From: Candidatus Segetimicrobium genomatis
GTDB lineage: Bacteria > Sysuimicrobiota > Sysuimicrobiia > Sysuimicrobiales > Segetimicrobiaceae
Assembly: GCA_005882275.1 (NCBI GenBank)
Contig: VBAK01000129.1
Coordinates: forward strand, 1-36,669
Length of the DNA stretch: 36,669 bases
Direction of reading: 5' to 3'
How positions within the stretch are numbered: position 1 is the first letter of the stretch; the number at the start of each line of letters is the position of its first letter. The notes under the pieces are model-generated. The model was given only the letters and a program-made list of their open reading frames with translations. It did no database searches and was not told the origin of the DNA. The translations under genes and the position numbers were made by a program. Shown here piece after piece: positions 22,881 through 32,286 of this stretch.

Positions 22881-24200
22881 ATGGAGCCCACAACTCGAAG
22901 CGTGCTGTCGAACGGCCTGGTCGTGCTGCTGCGCGAGGTCCACGCGGCTCCCGTCGCGACCTTCTGGGCCTGGTACCGGGTCGGGAGCCGCAACGAGGTT
23001 CCGGGAATCACCGGCATCTCTCACTGGGTTGAGCACATGCTCTTCAAGGGCACGCCCACGCTGGGGAAGGGAGAGTTTTCCCGTCTCGTCAACCGCCACG
23101 GCGGCAGCTGGAACGGGTTCACCTGGAAGGATTTTACAGCCTACTTCGAAACCCTCCCCGCCGAGCACATCGGCCTGGGAATCCAGATCGAGTCCGACCG
23201 GATGACCCACTCGCTGTTCGACCCCGAAGAAGTCGAGAGCGAGCGCACCGTGATCATCTCGGAGCGCGAAGGGGCCGAGAACAACCCCGAGTACGCGCTG
23301 TACGAAGAAGTCGAAGCGGCGGCGTACCGGGTGCACACCTACCGGCACGCGGTCATCGGGTACAAGAGCGACCTCCTGGCCATGACGCGCGACGACCTGA
23401 TCCGGCACTACCGGACGTATTACACCCCCAACAACGCCGTCGTGGTGGCGGTGGGCGACTTCGACAGCCAGGCCCTGCTCGCCCGCGTGCGGGAGGCGTT
23501 CGAACCCATTCCGGCCGGCCCGAAGCCGCCGGCGGTGAGGAGCGTGGAGCCGCCTCAGGAGGGCGAGCGCCGGGTGATGGTCCGGCGCCCGGGCGGAGCG
23601 GTGCCGCAGCTCCAGATGGCGTTTCACGCCCCCGCCGCGACGGATCCGGACTTCTTTTCCTGTCTGGTGCTGGACGGCGTGCTGTCGGGGTTCAAAGGGC
23701 CCGGGGTGTTCGGCGGCGAGGCGATGGGCGTGCGCAGCAGCCGGCTGTATCGCGCGCTGGTGGAGCAGCAGCTCACCGTCGACGCCGGCAGCTCCTTCCG
23801 GCCGACGCTGGACCCCACGCTCTTCGAGATCGGCGCCGCGCTGCGGCCCGGCGTGCCCCCGGAGCGGGTCGAAGCGGCGGTGCTCGCCGAGCTCCGGCGC
23901 CTGTGCGAGGAGCCGGTGGGCGCGGAAGAGCTCGACAAGGTGCGCAAGCAGGCCCGCGCCCAGTGGGTCTACGCCGCCGACGGCGTCTCGGGGCAGGCGG
24001 TGCTGCTCGGCAGCAGCGAGATCGTGGCGGACTGCGACTATCTCGCACGGTTCCTGGACCGGGTGACCGCGGTGACGCCCGAGGCGATCCGGCGGGCGGC
24101 CGCCAACGTGTTCGCCGAGGCGAACCGAACGGTCGGCTGGTACATCCCCGAGCCCGCGCGGGTCCCGGAGGCGGAGGCGGAGGCGATGGTGCATGCGTAA
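22881..24200 (+). CDS. M16 zinc metallopeptidase, catalytic subunit
   Basis: 439 aa. The inverted zinc motif HWVEH (His48, Glu51, His52) and the third ligand Glu128, 76 residues later, are all present, so this is the active half of an M16B pair (mitochondrial-processing-peptidase-like). HYRTYYTPNNAVVVAVGDFD is the usual end of the first half-domain. The ATG at 22881 follows GGGAGGAG and starts at the family N-terminus; the longer frame to 22776 adds an unrelated stretch. No signal peptide is seen, so it is probably cytoplasmic unless exported with its partner. Its stop overlaps the next gene by 8 bp. Confidence 0.93.
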   Translation: MEPTTRSVLSNGLVVLLREVHAAPVATFWAWYRVGSRNEVPGITGISHWVEHMLFKGTPTLGKGEFSRLVNRHGGSWNGFTWKDFTAYFETLPAEHIGLGIQIESDRMTHSLFDPEEVESERTVIISEREGAENNPEYALYEEVEAAAYRVHTYRHAVIGYKSDLLAMTRDDLIRHYRTYYTPNNAVVVAVGDFDSQALLARVREAFEPIPAGPKPPAVRSVEPPQEGERRVMVRRPGGAVPQLQMAFHAPAATDPDFFSCLVLDGVLSGFKGPGVFGGEAMGVRSSRLYRALVEQQLTVDAGSSFRPTLDPTLFEIGAALRPGVPPERVEAAVLAELRRLCEEPVGAEELDKVRKQARAQWVYAADGVSGQAVLLGSSEIVADCDYLARFLDRVTAVTPEAIRRAAANVFAEANRTVGWYIPEPARVPEAEAEAMVHA

Positions 24201-25482
24201 CGTCAGCACACGGGGACCGGCCGTCCCGATCACGCCCGAGTCCGTGGTGCGCCGGCCGTTCGGGGATGGGTCCGTGGCGTTGATCCGGGAGAAGCGGGCC
24301 CATCCCGCCGTGACCGTTCTCGGCTACCTCCGCGCGGGGGCGGTGTACGATCCGCCCGGGCGCGAAGGGCTCGCGCTCTTCACCGCCTCCATGCTCACCC
24401 GCGGCACCGCCGCGTACACGTCCCAAGACCTCGCGCTCCTCCTGGATTCCCTCGGGGCGAGCCTGAACGTGCGGGCGGATCTCGAAGGCGTCACGGTGTC
24501 GGCGCGGTGCCTGGCGGAGGACACGGAGCGCGTCCTCGAACTGCTGGCGGAGGTGATGCAGCGGCCGACGTTCCCCGCCGAAGAGGTCGAGAAGCAGCGC
24601 GCCCGGATCATCACCGGCATTCGGGAGGGCCGCCTCGACACCCGGGTCGCCGCGGAGAAGGCGTTCCGGGCATTGGCCTTTCCGCCCGAGCATCCCCATC
24701 ACCGGACTCCCGAAGGCGACGAGGAGACCGTCGCCGCCATCACCCGGGAGGATCTGATGGAGTACCACCGCCGCCTCTACCGGGCCAACGGGCTGATCCT
24801 GGCGGTTGTCGGAGAGGTGACGGCCCCGCGGATTCTGGACCGGCTCGAGGCGCTGTGGAACGGACGGCGCGCGGGCGGCCCGATCGCGGCGGCCGCGCCC
24901 CCCGCGGCCGGGCCCGCCTCGACCGTCCAGCGCCGGGTGGTGGAGATTCCCGGAAAGAGCCAGGCCGACATCGTCCTCGGGGTCCCGGGGTTCAGCCGGA
25001 TGAGCGACGATTTCTACGCGGGCATGATGGCCGACCTCATTCTCGGACGGCTCGGCCTGATGGGGCGGCTCGGCGCGACGCTCCGGGACGAGGAAGGCCT
25101 GGCCTACTACGTCTACAGCCAGGCCCAGGGGGGATTCCTGCCCGGCCCGTGGGCGGTGCGCGCGGGCGTCAATCCGAAGAACGTCGACCGCACGGTGGAG
25201 GGGATCGTCCGCGAGATCCGCGGCCTGCAGCGCGAGCCGGTGCGGAACGGTGAACTGCCGGATGCGCAGAACTACGTCATCGGCTCGCTCGCCCTGCGCC
25301 TGGAGACCGACGCCGGGGTGGCGCAGGCGCTGCTGGAGATCGAGGTCTTCGGGCTGGGGCTGGACTACCTGCTGCGGTATCCGGGGTTGATCCGGAGCGT
25401 GACCCCGGAGGCGATCGGCGCGGCGGCGTCGCGCTATTGGGATCTCGGCGGCTACACGGTGGCGATGGCGGTTCCGGCGTGA
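24193..25482 (+). CDS. M16 peptidase, non-catalytic subunit
   Basis: 429 aa. The same M16 fold as the preceding gene, but the zinc motif is replaced by GLALFTASML, so it cannot bind zinc. The C-terminal half has GLAYYVYSQAQGG followed by VRAGVNPKNVD, the R/Y region by which the non-catalytic subunit helps hold substrate. Such pairs form heterodimers with the active subunit. Starts inside the end of its partner (8-bp overlap) and itself overlaps the next gene by 4 bp, so one operon is clear. Confidence 0.92.
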   Translation: MRNVSTRGPAVPITPESVVRRPFGDGSVALIREKRAHPAVTVLGYLRAGAVYDPPGREGLALFTASMLTRGTAAYTSQDLALLLDSLGASLNVRADLEGVTVSARCLAEDTERVLELLAEVMQRPTFPAEEVEKQRARIITGIREGRLDTRVAAEKAFRALAFPPEHPHHRTPEGDEETVAAITREDLMEYHRRLYRANGLILAVVGEVTAPRILDRLEALWNGRRAGGPIAAAAPPAAGPASTVQRRVVEIPGKSQADIVLGVPGFSRMSDDFYAGMMADLILGRLGLMGRLGATLRDEEGLAYYVYSQAQGGFLPGPWAVRAGVNPKNVDRTVEGIVREIRGLQREPVRNGELPDAQNYVIGSLALRLETDAGVAQALLEIEVFGLGLDYLLRYPGLIRSVTPEAIGAAASRYWDLGGYTVAMAVPA

Positions 25483-26492
25483 CGCGGGTCGCGCTGGGGC
25501 TGGGCGGCACCCTGCCGGTCCGCGCGGCGGTGGAGTTCGCCCGGTACGCGGAGGACCAGGGGTTCGAGTCCTGCTGGCTGCACGAGGCGTACTGGAACCG
25601 GGACGCCCCGACCTACCTCGCCGCGATGGGCATGGGCACGCGCCGGCTGGGGCTCGCGGCCGGATGCCTCAATCCGTTTACCCGGCACCCCGTCCTCGTG
25701 GCGTCGACGCTGGCGACGATCGATGAACTGAGCGGCGGCCGGGCGATCCTCGGGTTCGGGACGGGTTATCCCGCACGGCTCGATGAGCAGGGCATCCCGC
25801 ACGATCGTCCCCTCGGCGCGATGCGCGAGAGCATCGGGCTGATCCGACGCCTCTGGCGGGGGGAGAAGATCACGGTCACCGGCCGGCGCTTCTCGCTCGA
25901 GAACGTCGCGCTCACCGTCCGTCCCGCGCACCCCATTCCCGTCTACCTCGCCGGGTGGAGGCCCGGGATGCTGCGCATCGCCGGCGAGGTCTGCGACGGC
26001 TACCTGGCGCGCGCGCTGGAATCGCCCGCCTCGTGCCGCCGGCTGATCGCCGGCGTGCGCGCCGCCGCCTCGCGCGCGGAGCGCGACCCGGACGGCGTGG
26101 ACGTCGCGGCGTATCTGCTCTGCGCCGCGGACCCGGACCGGCGCGCCGCCCGCGACGCCATGCGCCGCGATCCGTTCGTCAGTTACCAGTTTGCGGTCAT
26201 CGACGAGGCCGTGCTGCGCGAGAGCGGCGTGGATCCCGAGAGCAGGCGGCGTATCGCGGAACCCTTCTTCCGCGGGGACCTCGAGGGCGCGCGCCGGCAG
26301 ATCGGCGACGCGCTCCTCGACGCGTTCACCCTGGCCGGCTCCCCGGACGATCTGCTGGGACGCCTCGGCGCCTATGCGGAGGCCGGGGTGCGGCTGCCGA
26401 TCTTACAGCCCGTCGCGTCCGACGCGACCGGGGTGCGGCGGGTCATCGACGTGGGGCGCGAGCACGCCCGCGGCGCGATCGCCGCGCATTGA
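25479..26492 (+). CDS. LLM-class F420-dependent oxidoreductase
   Basis: 337 aa, luciferase-like TIM barrel. Typical segments are VEFARYAEDQGFESCWLHEAYWNRD, LGLAAGCLNPFTRHPVLVASTLATIDELSGGRAILGFGTG and PIPVYLAGWRPGMLRIAGEVCDGYL, close to the methylene-H4MPT-reductase-like branch that uses F420 (or FMN in some members). The substrate is unknown. The GTG start overlaps the TGA of the M16 subunit (GTGA), the usual coupling. The neighbouring cofE and second LLM gene support F420 as the cofactor. Confidence 0.88.
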   Translation: MTRVALGLGGTLPVRAAVEFARYAEDQGFESCWLHEAYWNRDAPTYLAAMGMGTRRLGLAAGCLNPFTRHPVLVASTLATIDELSGGRAILGFGTGYPARLDEQGIPHDRPLGAMRESIGLIRRLWRGEKITVTGRRFSLENVALTVRPAHPIPVYLAGWRPGMLRIAGEVCDGYLARALESPASCRRLIAGVRAAASRAERDPDGVDVAAYLLCAADPDRRAARDAMRRDPFVSYQFAVIDEAVLRESGVDPESRRRIAEPFFRGDLEGARRQIGDALLDAFTLAGSPDDLLGRLGAYAEAGVRLPILQPVASDATGVRRVIDVGREHARGAIAAH

Positions 26493-26537
26493 CGGCCGCC
26501 GCGGCGCGCGCCGGCGGCACCACCCTGGGGAGACAGG

Positions 26538-27530
26538 ATGCCTGAGTTCGCCTATTTCTGCGGCACCGAACAGTTCCAACCCGAGGTGCTCCTCGAGCAG
26601 GCCGTTCAGGCGGAGGCGGCGGGGTTTGATGTCCTGACGGTCTCCGACCACTTCCACCCCTGGGTCGACGATGTCTCCGCCGCGCCCTTCGCCTGGAGCC
26701 TGCTCGGGGCGCTGGCCCTCCGCACGCGGCGCGCGCGGATCGCGACCGCGGTGACCTGCCCCCTGTTCCGCTACCATCCGGGATTCGTCGCCCAGGCGGC
26801 GGCCACCGTGGACCGGCTGTCCGGCGGCCGCTTCGCGCTCGGCGTCGGGAGCGGCGAAGGGATCAACGAGCGTCCGCTCGGCTGGGAGTTCCCCGGGAAC
26901 AAGGAACGGCGCGCCCGCATGGCGGAGGCCGTCGCGATCATGCGGCGCCTGCTGGACGGGGAGAAGCTCGACTTCGCCGGAGAGTTCTACCGGACGCGGG
27001 CGGCCAGGCTCTACAGCCCGCCGCTCGGCCGCGTCCCCATCTGGATGGCGGCCGGCGGGGAGCAGGCCGCCGCGCTGGCCGGCCGGATCGCCGACGGGCT
27101 GATCGTCAGCGTAAAGGCGCCGCGGGAGGCGCTCGACCAGGTCATCGACCCGTTCTCACGGGCCGCGCGGGAGGCGGACCGGCCGAAGCCCACGGTGGTC
27201 GCCCAGCGGTGGTCGATTCTGGCCCGGGACGAGGACGAGGCGTGGGCGGCCCTGGCGGCCTGGCGCGGGCTGCGGGTGGAAGGCCGGCTCGATGAGGTGG
27301 ACCCATCGGTCCTGCGGGCCCGGGCCGACGCGATGGACCGGCGCGAGATCATCGGAAAGTACGCGTGGGCCCGCACCCCGGCGGAACTGGTCGAGGTGTA
27401 CCGCCCGCTGGTCGAGGTGGGGGCGGATATCGTCTCGATCCAGGTGACGTCGGTCGACCAGGCAGCGACCATCAGGCTTCTCGGCAAGGACGTGCTCCCC
27501 GCGCTCCGGCGCCTTGGTCCTCCCGCGTGA
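26538..27530 (+). CDS. F420-dependent LLM oxidoreductase, FGD-like (TIGR03557 type)
   Basis: 330 aa. VSDHFHPWVDD (residues 35-45) contains the conserved His/Trp of F420-dependent glucose-6-phosphate dehydrogenase and relatives, and LGVGSGEGINERPLGWEFP matches the family's GSGE...NE segment. Whether the substrate is a sugar phosphate or some other alcohol is not clear from sequence. It lies 45 bp after the first LLM gene and overlaps cofE by 4 bp (GTGA), so it belongs to the same operon. Confidence 0.87.
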   Translation: MPEFAYFCGTEQFQPEVLLEQAVQAEAAGFDVLTVSDHFHPWVDDVSAAPFAWSLLGALALRTRRARIATAVTCPLFRYHPGFVAQAAATVDRLSGGRFALGVGSGEGINERPLGWEFPGNKERRARMAEAVAIMRRLLDGEKLDFAGEFYRTRAARLYSPPLGRVPIWMAAGGEQAAALAGRIADGLIVSVKAPREALDQVIDPFSRAAREADRPKPTVVAQRWSILARDEDEAWAALAAWRGLRVEGRLDEVDPSVLRARADAMDRREIIGKYAWARTPAELVEVYRPLVEVGADIVSIQVTSVDQAATIRLLGKDVLPALRRLGPPA

Positions 27531-28285
27531 CTGATGCGGCCCTGATCGCCGTCCCGGGGATCCCCGACGTCCGGCCGGGCATGTCGCTGCCCGACCTGCT
27601 CGTGCGGGCGCTCGACGCCGCTTCGCTGCGGCCGGCCGCGGGCGACGTGCTGGTGGTGGCGCAGAAAGTCGTGAGCAAGGCCGAGGGCTGCGTCGTCGAT
27701 CTCGCGGAGGTGACCCCCACGGAGGAGGCCCGCCGCCTGGCCCCCGAGGCGGGCAAGGATCCGCGGCTCGTCGAGGTCATCCTCCGGGAATCCACCAGGA
27801 TCGTCCGCGTCCACGCGGGGGTGCTGATCACCGAGCACCGGCTTGGGTTCATCTGCGCCAACGCGGGCGTGGACCACAGCAACGTCGGGCTCGGCCCCGA
27901 CGCGGTCTGCCTGCTGCCGCGCGATCCGGATGCGTCGGCCCGGGCCATCCGGGCGGCGGTGCGCGCCGCGTTCGGCGCCGCGATCGGGGTGATCATCAAC
28001 GACAGCCACGGCCGGCCGCACCGGGAGGGCGCGGTCGGGGTGTGCATCGGCGCCGCCGGGCTGGAGCCGCTCCACAGCCTGGTGGGGCGCCCGGACCGTT
28101 ACGGCTACACCATGCGCACCTCGATCGAAGCGGTGGCGGACGAACTGGCCGCCGCGGCGACGCTCCTCCAGGGGCAGTGCGACGAGGGCATGCCCGCGGT
28201 CCTGATCCGGGGCATCCCGATCGCCGAGGGGGAGGGCGAGGCGAGAAGGCTGCTGCGGGATCCGGCGCTCGACCTGTTTCGCTGA
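27527..28285 (+). CDS. cofE: Coenzyme F420:L-glutamate ligase
   Basis: 252 aa. VVAQKVVSKAEGCVVDL, EHRLGFICANAGVDHSNVG and GVIINDSHGRPHREGAVGVCIGAAGLEPL are the CofE/FbiB N-terminal domain signatures. It adds glutamates to F420-0 using GTP in the cytoplasm. It lacks the nitroreductase-like C-terminal domain of mycobacterial FbiB. The GTG start overlaps the stop of the FGD-like gene. Its presence at the end of an operon with two F420-dependent enzymes shows the organism makes its own F420, though cofC, cofD, cofG and cofH are not here. Confidence 0.93.
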   Translation: MTDAALIAVPGIPDVRPGMSLPDLLVRALDAASLRPAAGDVLVVAQKVVSKAEGCVVDLAEVTPTEEARRLAPEAGKDPRLVEVILRESTRIVRVHAGVLITEHRLGFICANAGVDHSNVGLGPDAVCLLPRDPDASARAIRAAVRAAFGAAIGVIINDSHGRPHREGAVGVCIGAAGLEPLHSLVGRPDRYGYTMRTSIEAVADELAAAATLLQGQCDEGMPAVLIRGIPIAEGEGEARRLLRDPALDLFR

Positions 28286-28303
28286 TCATCTCCTCGGGCG
28301 GGA

Positions 28304-29680
28304 TCAGTCGATCGGCACGACCCGCTTCGCCTTCAGGTCGAATCGCGGCAGCGCCCCCGCCGGGACCGCCGCGGCGTCGATGCGGATGCCGCAGGCCAGC
28401 CGCAGCTGATCGCGGAGCTGGGTCAGGGTCGCGGCCACGACCGCGGCCCCCCATTTCGGCTCGTCCACCTCGATCACCACCCGCAGATCGGTCATCTCCG
28501 CGCGCCGCCGCACCTCCAGGCGAAACTCGTCCACGCAGTCGAACCGGCGGACCACGTCCTCGATCACGCTGGGGAAGACGTTCATCCCGCGCACGACCAG
28601 CATGTCGTCGACCCGGCCCAGGATCCCGCCCGCCAGCCGCGCAAACGTCCGCCCGCAGGGGCACCGCGCATCGACGACGCGCACCCGGTCGCCGGTCCGG
28701 TAGCGGATCACCGGGGAGCCCTCCCGGCCGAGATTGGTCAGGACGAGCTCGCCTTCCCCCGCCGCCCCGGCGGTTCCGGTCGCGGGATCCAGCACCTCGA
28801 CGATGAACTCGCTCTCGTTCAGGTGGACCTCTCCCGCGGCGCACGTGAACCCCGTGGCGCCGACCTCGGTCAGGCCGGTGTGGTCGATGCAGCGCGCCCC
28901 CCAGGCCGCCTCGATGCGCCGGCGCGTCGCCGCGATGCTGGCCCCCGGCTCGCCCGCGTGGATCGTGACGCGCAGGCCGAGCGAGGCGGTGTCCACCCCG
29001 GCCGCGCGGGCGGCTTCCGCCAGACGCAGCGCGTAGGAGGGCGTGCAGACCAGCGCCGTCGCCCGCGTCTCGACCAGCGTCTTGAGGCGCAGCGCGGTGT
29101 CCAGGCCCCCGCCCGGGATCGCGAGCGCGCCGATGCGCCGCGCGGCGTCGAATCCCGCCCAGAATCCGATGAACGGTCCAAAGGAGAACGCGACGAAGAT
29201 GCGGTCGCCGGCGCCCACCCCGGCCGCGCGGTAGACGAACGTCCAGCAGCGGGTCCACCAGTCCCACGACTCGGCCGTGTCGAGCCACCGGATCGGCCGG
29301 CCGGTCGTTCCCGAGGTCTGATGGACGCGGACATAGCGGTCGAGGGGATAGGTCAGGTTGCTGCCGAACGGCGGATGCGCGTCCTGGTCCTGCGAGAGCT
29401 CCGCTTTCGTCGTGAACGGCAGGCCGCGAAACTGCGTCCAGTCCCGGACCGCCCTCGGATCGATTCGGGCGGCGTCCCACTTCCGGCGGTAGAAGGGGTT
29501 GCTCTCCCCGATCCGGACGAGCGCGGGCCAGAGACGCTGCCCCTGGTAGGCGACGAGGTCCTCCCGCGCCATGGATTCCAGGGTCCGGTCCACGAAGAGC
29601 GAGGGATCGTCGACGCGGAGCGACGGCGCGCTCCCGGGCCGGCCGCCCGGCGTGTCAGGATCCGGGGGCTGCGATCGCAT
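28304..29680 (-). CDS. paaK: Phenylacetate-CoA ligase (PaaK family)
   Basis: 458 aa adenylate-forming enzyme. TSGTTGRP (residues 122-129) is the nucleotide-binding motif, followed by the PaaK pattern including IDHTGLTEVGATGFTC, YRTGDRVRVVD and GRVDDMLVVRGMNVFPSVIEDVV in the C-terminal subdomain. A CPCGRTF element is typical of PaaK relatives. It activates phenylacetate or another aryl acid to its CoA thioester with ATP. It overlaps livF by 26 bp at its start, so it is the last gene of the liv operon; the extra N-terminal 35 residues before SMAREDLVAYQ suggest that an internal start is also possible. The exact substrate is not certain. Confidence 0.85.
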   Translation of the reverse strand: MRSQPPDPDTPGGRPGSAPSLRVDDPSLFVDRTLESMAREDLVAYQGQRLWPALVRIGESNPFYRRKWDAARIDPRAVRDWTQFRGLPFTTKAELSQDQDAHPPFGSNLTYPLDRYVRVHQTSGTTGRPIRWLDTAESWDWWTRCWTFVYRAAGVGAGDRIFVAFSFGPFIGFWAGFDAARRIGALAIPGGGLDTALRLKTLVETRATALVCTPSYALRLAEAARAAGVDTASLGLRVTIHAGEPGASIAATRRRIEAAWGARCIDHTGLTEVGATGFTCAAGEVHLNESEFIVEVLDPATGTAGAAGEGELVLTNLGREGSPVIRYRTGDRVRVVDARCPCGRTFARLAGGILGRVDDMLVVRGMNVFPSVIEDVVRRFDCVDEFRLEVRRRAEMTDLRVVIEVDEPKWGAAVVAATLTQLRDQLRLACGIRIDAAAVPAGALPRFDLKAKRVVPID

Positions 29681-30407
29681 AGCCTTTGCCGAGGTAGGCC
29701 AATTTGATCCCCGGATGGGCGACCAGCTCGCCCGGGGCGCCCCGGAGCACGATCCGGCCCCGCTCCATCACGCAGACGTCGTCGGCGATCGCCATCGCCG
29801 CTTTGACGTTCTGCTCGACCAGCACAACGGTGAGCCCTTCCGCCCGGCGCAGGCGCTCCAGGGCGTGGACGATCTCGCGGACCACGAGGGGGGCGAGCCC
29901 CAGCGAGGGCTCGTCCAGCAGGAGGACGCGGGGGCGGGACATCAGCCCGCGGCCGACCGCCAGCATCTGCTGCTCGCCGCCGCTCAGGGTGCCGCCCGCC
30001 TGCCGGTCGACGACGGTGAGCCTGGGGAAGATCGCCTGGGGACGGGCGACGTCGGCGTGCACGGCGGCGCGGTGGCGCCAGTACCGGTGGTAGCCGCCGA
30101 GGAGCAGGTTCTGGCGGACGGTCAGGGTGCTGAAGATCTGCCGGCGTTCCGGGACGAGGCTGATCCCCAGCCGCACGACCGCCTCCGCCGGGAGCCCGGT
30201 GATCGGTCGGCCGTCCAGCACGACCGCCCCGGCGGACGCCGGGTAGGCGCCGGCGATCGTCCCGAGCAGGGTGGACTTCCCCGCGCCGTTGGGGCCGATG
30301 ATCGCCAGGATCGCGCCGGCCCGGACCTCCAGATCGATCCCGTGGAGGACCTCCACGCCGCCGCGCCGTGCGACGAGCCCTGACACCGAGAGGAGGGGGG
30401 CTGTCAT
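29655..30407 (-). CDS. livF: Branched-chain-type ABC transporter ATPase LivF
   Basis: 250 aa. Walker A GPNGAGKS (38-45), signature LSGGEQ (141-146) and Walker B LLLDE (162-166) are all present, and the short helical region fits LivF. It couples ATP hydrolysis to the LivH/LivM channel with LivG. The ATG overlaps the livG stop (ATGA). Confidence 0.95.
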   Translation of the reverse strand: MTAPLLSVSGLVARRGGVEVLHGIDLEVRAGAILAIIGPNGAGKSTLLGTIAGAYPASAGAVVLDGRPITGLPAEAVVRLGISLVPERRQIFSTLTVRQNLLLGGYHRYWRHRAAVHADVARPQAIFPRLTVVDRQAGGTLSGGEQQMLAVGRGLMSRPRVLLLDEPSLGLAPLVVREIVHALERLRRAEGLTVVLVEQNVKAAMAIADDVCVMERGRIVLRGAPGELVAHPGIKLAYLGKGYAIAAPGS

Positions 30408-31240
30408 GATGGGCGGGTCTCGGGGGGCGTCGCGGCGGCCGGCGCGGCGGCGGCCGCCGCCGTACCGTCCGGGGCGGCGTCCTCCTCCCCGAGGTACGCG
30501 GCGATCACCCGGGGGTCGCGCTGCACCGCCTGCGGCGGTCCCTCGGCGATCTTTTCCCCGTAGTCCAGGACGATCACGCGGTCGGCGGCGTCCATGACGA
30601 CGTCCATGTTGTGCTCGATGACGACAAACGTGACCCCGCCGGCGCGGAGGCGCCGCATCAGGGCCACCAGGCCGCGGGCCTCGGACGCGCTCAGCCCCGC
30701 CGTCGGTTCATCCAGGAGGAGGACGGCGGGGCGCGCGGCGAGCGCGCGGGCAATCTCCAGCAGACGCTGCTGGCCGAAGGGGAGATCGCGCGCCGGGTCC
30801 TGTCCGCGGGCCTCCAGCCCGACCAGGGCGAGCGCTTCCCGCGCCGCGTCGTAGACCTGCCGATCTTCCCGGCGCGCGGCGGGAAGGGCGAGCGCGGCCT
30901 GGAGCAGGCCGGTGCGGGTCCAGCGGTGGCAGCCGGCCATCACGTTCTCCACCACGGTGGCCTCGCCGAAGAGGAGGAGATTTTGAAACGTGCGGATGAC
31001 GCCGAGCGCCGCGACCCGAGAGGCGGACCACCCGGTGATCCGCCGCCCTTGATAGTAGACGTCCCCCGATGTCGGCGGCAGGAACCCCGTGATCAGGTTG
31101 AACAGGGTCGTCTTCCCCGCGCCGTTGGGGCCGATGACGGCGACGATCTCCTGGGGGGCCACGTCGGCATCGACCTCGCGGACGGCGACGACCCCGCCGA
31201 ACCGTCTGGACAGGGCCGCCACCCGGAGCGCCGCGGTCAC
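30404..31240 (-). CDS. livG: Branched-chain-type ABC transporter ATPase LivG
   Basis: 278 aa. Walker A GPNGAGKT (37-44), VIRTFQNLLLFGEATVVENVMAG (the LivG-specific helical insert) and LLLDEPTAGLS identify it. The signature reads LPFGQQRLLEIARAL rather than the common LSYGQQ. A low-complexity Ala/Pro tail of about 25 residues extends the C-terminus beyond the family. The GTG start overlaps the livM stop by 4 bp. Confidence 0.94.
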   Translation of the reverse strand: MTAALRVAALSRRFGGVVAVREVDADVAPQEIVAVIGPNGAGKTTLFNLITGFLPPTSGDVYYQGRRITGWSASRVAALGVIRTFQNLLLFGEATVVENVMAGCHRWTRTGLLQAALALPAARREDRQVYDAAREALALVGLEARGQDPARDLPFGQQRLLEIARALAARPAVLLLDEPTAGLSASEARGLVALMRRLRAGGVTFVVIEHNMDVVMDAADRVIVLDYGEKIAEGPPQAVQRDPRVIAAYLGEEDAAPDGTAAAAAAPAAATPPETRPS

Positions 31241-32253
31241 GCGCGCCACTCCTCGGCCGGTTCCGCGTCCGCCGTTCCCCCGGGGACCGGCAGCGGGTGC
31301 GCCTGCGCGTGCCGGAGATCGATCGCTCCCCGGACGAGCCCGCGCGGGAAGAAGATCATGATCACCACCAGCAGGACGCCGTAGATCGCGGTCTGATACT
31401 CGCCGCCCACCCGCGGGAAGACCCGGGGCACCTGGGCGCGGATCACCTGATCGAGCACGGTCACCGCCGCCGCGCCGAAGAGCCCGCCCCAGATGTTCGT
31501 GAGGCCACCGACCACCGCCATGATCAGGAAGAACAGCGAGGCGTACAGCGCGAAGGGCGAGGGGCTGATGAACCGGATGTAGTGGGCGTAGACGGCGCCG
31601 GCGAGCGCGGCGTAGGCCGCGCTCGCGACGAAGACCTGCATCTTGTACCGCGAGACCTCGACCCCCAGCGCCGCCGCGGCGACCTCGCTGCCGAGGATCG
31701 CGCGGAGCGCGCGCCCGGTGCGGTGCGACGTGATGTTCCGGGCGAGGAGGAGGGCGCCCAGGGCGAGGGTCCAGATCAGATAGTAGAACTGGCGCTCGGT
31801 GGCCGGGCGGATCCCGGCGATCTGGAGCGGGGGGATGTCCCTGAGGCCGTTGCCGCCCCCGGTCACCGGCACCAGCTGCACCATCAGCACGTTCACGATG
31901 ACGCCGAACCCGAGGGTCGCCAGGACGAAGAAGTGCCCGGCCAGGCGGAGCGCCGGCAGCCCGACGGCGTAGGCCACCCCCGCGACGGCGGCGGTGGCGG
32001 CCGGGATCGTGAGCCATGGGCTCCAGCCGAGCCCGCGGCTCAGCAGCGCGGACCCGTACGCCCCCAGACCGTAAAAGGCCGCCTGCCCGAGGGACACCTG
32101 CCCCGAGCAGCCGAGGAGGACCAGCCCCACGGTGACAATGGCGTAGAGCCCGATGATGTTCAGCAGCGCCAGCGCGTAGGCCGTCGAGACAAAGACGGGG
32201 AGCGCGGCGACCCCGGCGGCGAGCAGGGCGAAGCCGGCCCGCTCCCACGTCAC
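31237..32253 (-). CDS. livM: Branched-chain-type ABC transporter permease LivM
   Basis: 338 aa with about nine to ten membrane helices. Family features include GLYAIVTVGLVLLGCSGQVSLGQAAFYGLGAYGSALL and RALRAILGSEVAAAALGVEVSRYKMQVFVASAAYAALAGAVYAHY, the LivM cytoplasmic coupling segment. It forms the channel with LivH in the inner membrane. It lies 33 bp after livH. Confidence 0.94.
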   Translation of the reverse strand: MTWERAGFALLAAGVAALPVFVSTAYALALLNIIGLYAIVTVGLVLLGCSGQVSLGQAAFYGLGAYGSALLSRGLGWSPWLTIPAATAAVAGVAYAVGLPALRLAGHFFVLATLGFGVIVNVLMVQLVPVTGGGNGLRDIPPLQIAGIRPATERQFYYLIWTLALGALLLARNITSHRTGRALRAILGSEVAAAALGVEVSRYKMQVFVASAAYAALAGAVYAHYIRFISPSPFALYASLFFLIMAVVGGLTNIWGGLFGAAAVTVLDQVIRAQVPRVFPRVGGEYQTAIYGVLLVVIMIFFPRGLVRGAIDLRHAQAHPLPVPGGTADAEPAEEWRA

Positions 32254-32286
32254 GCCTGTGTCCGGTCTCCGCCGCGCGTGCCCATG

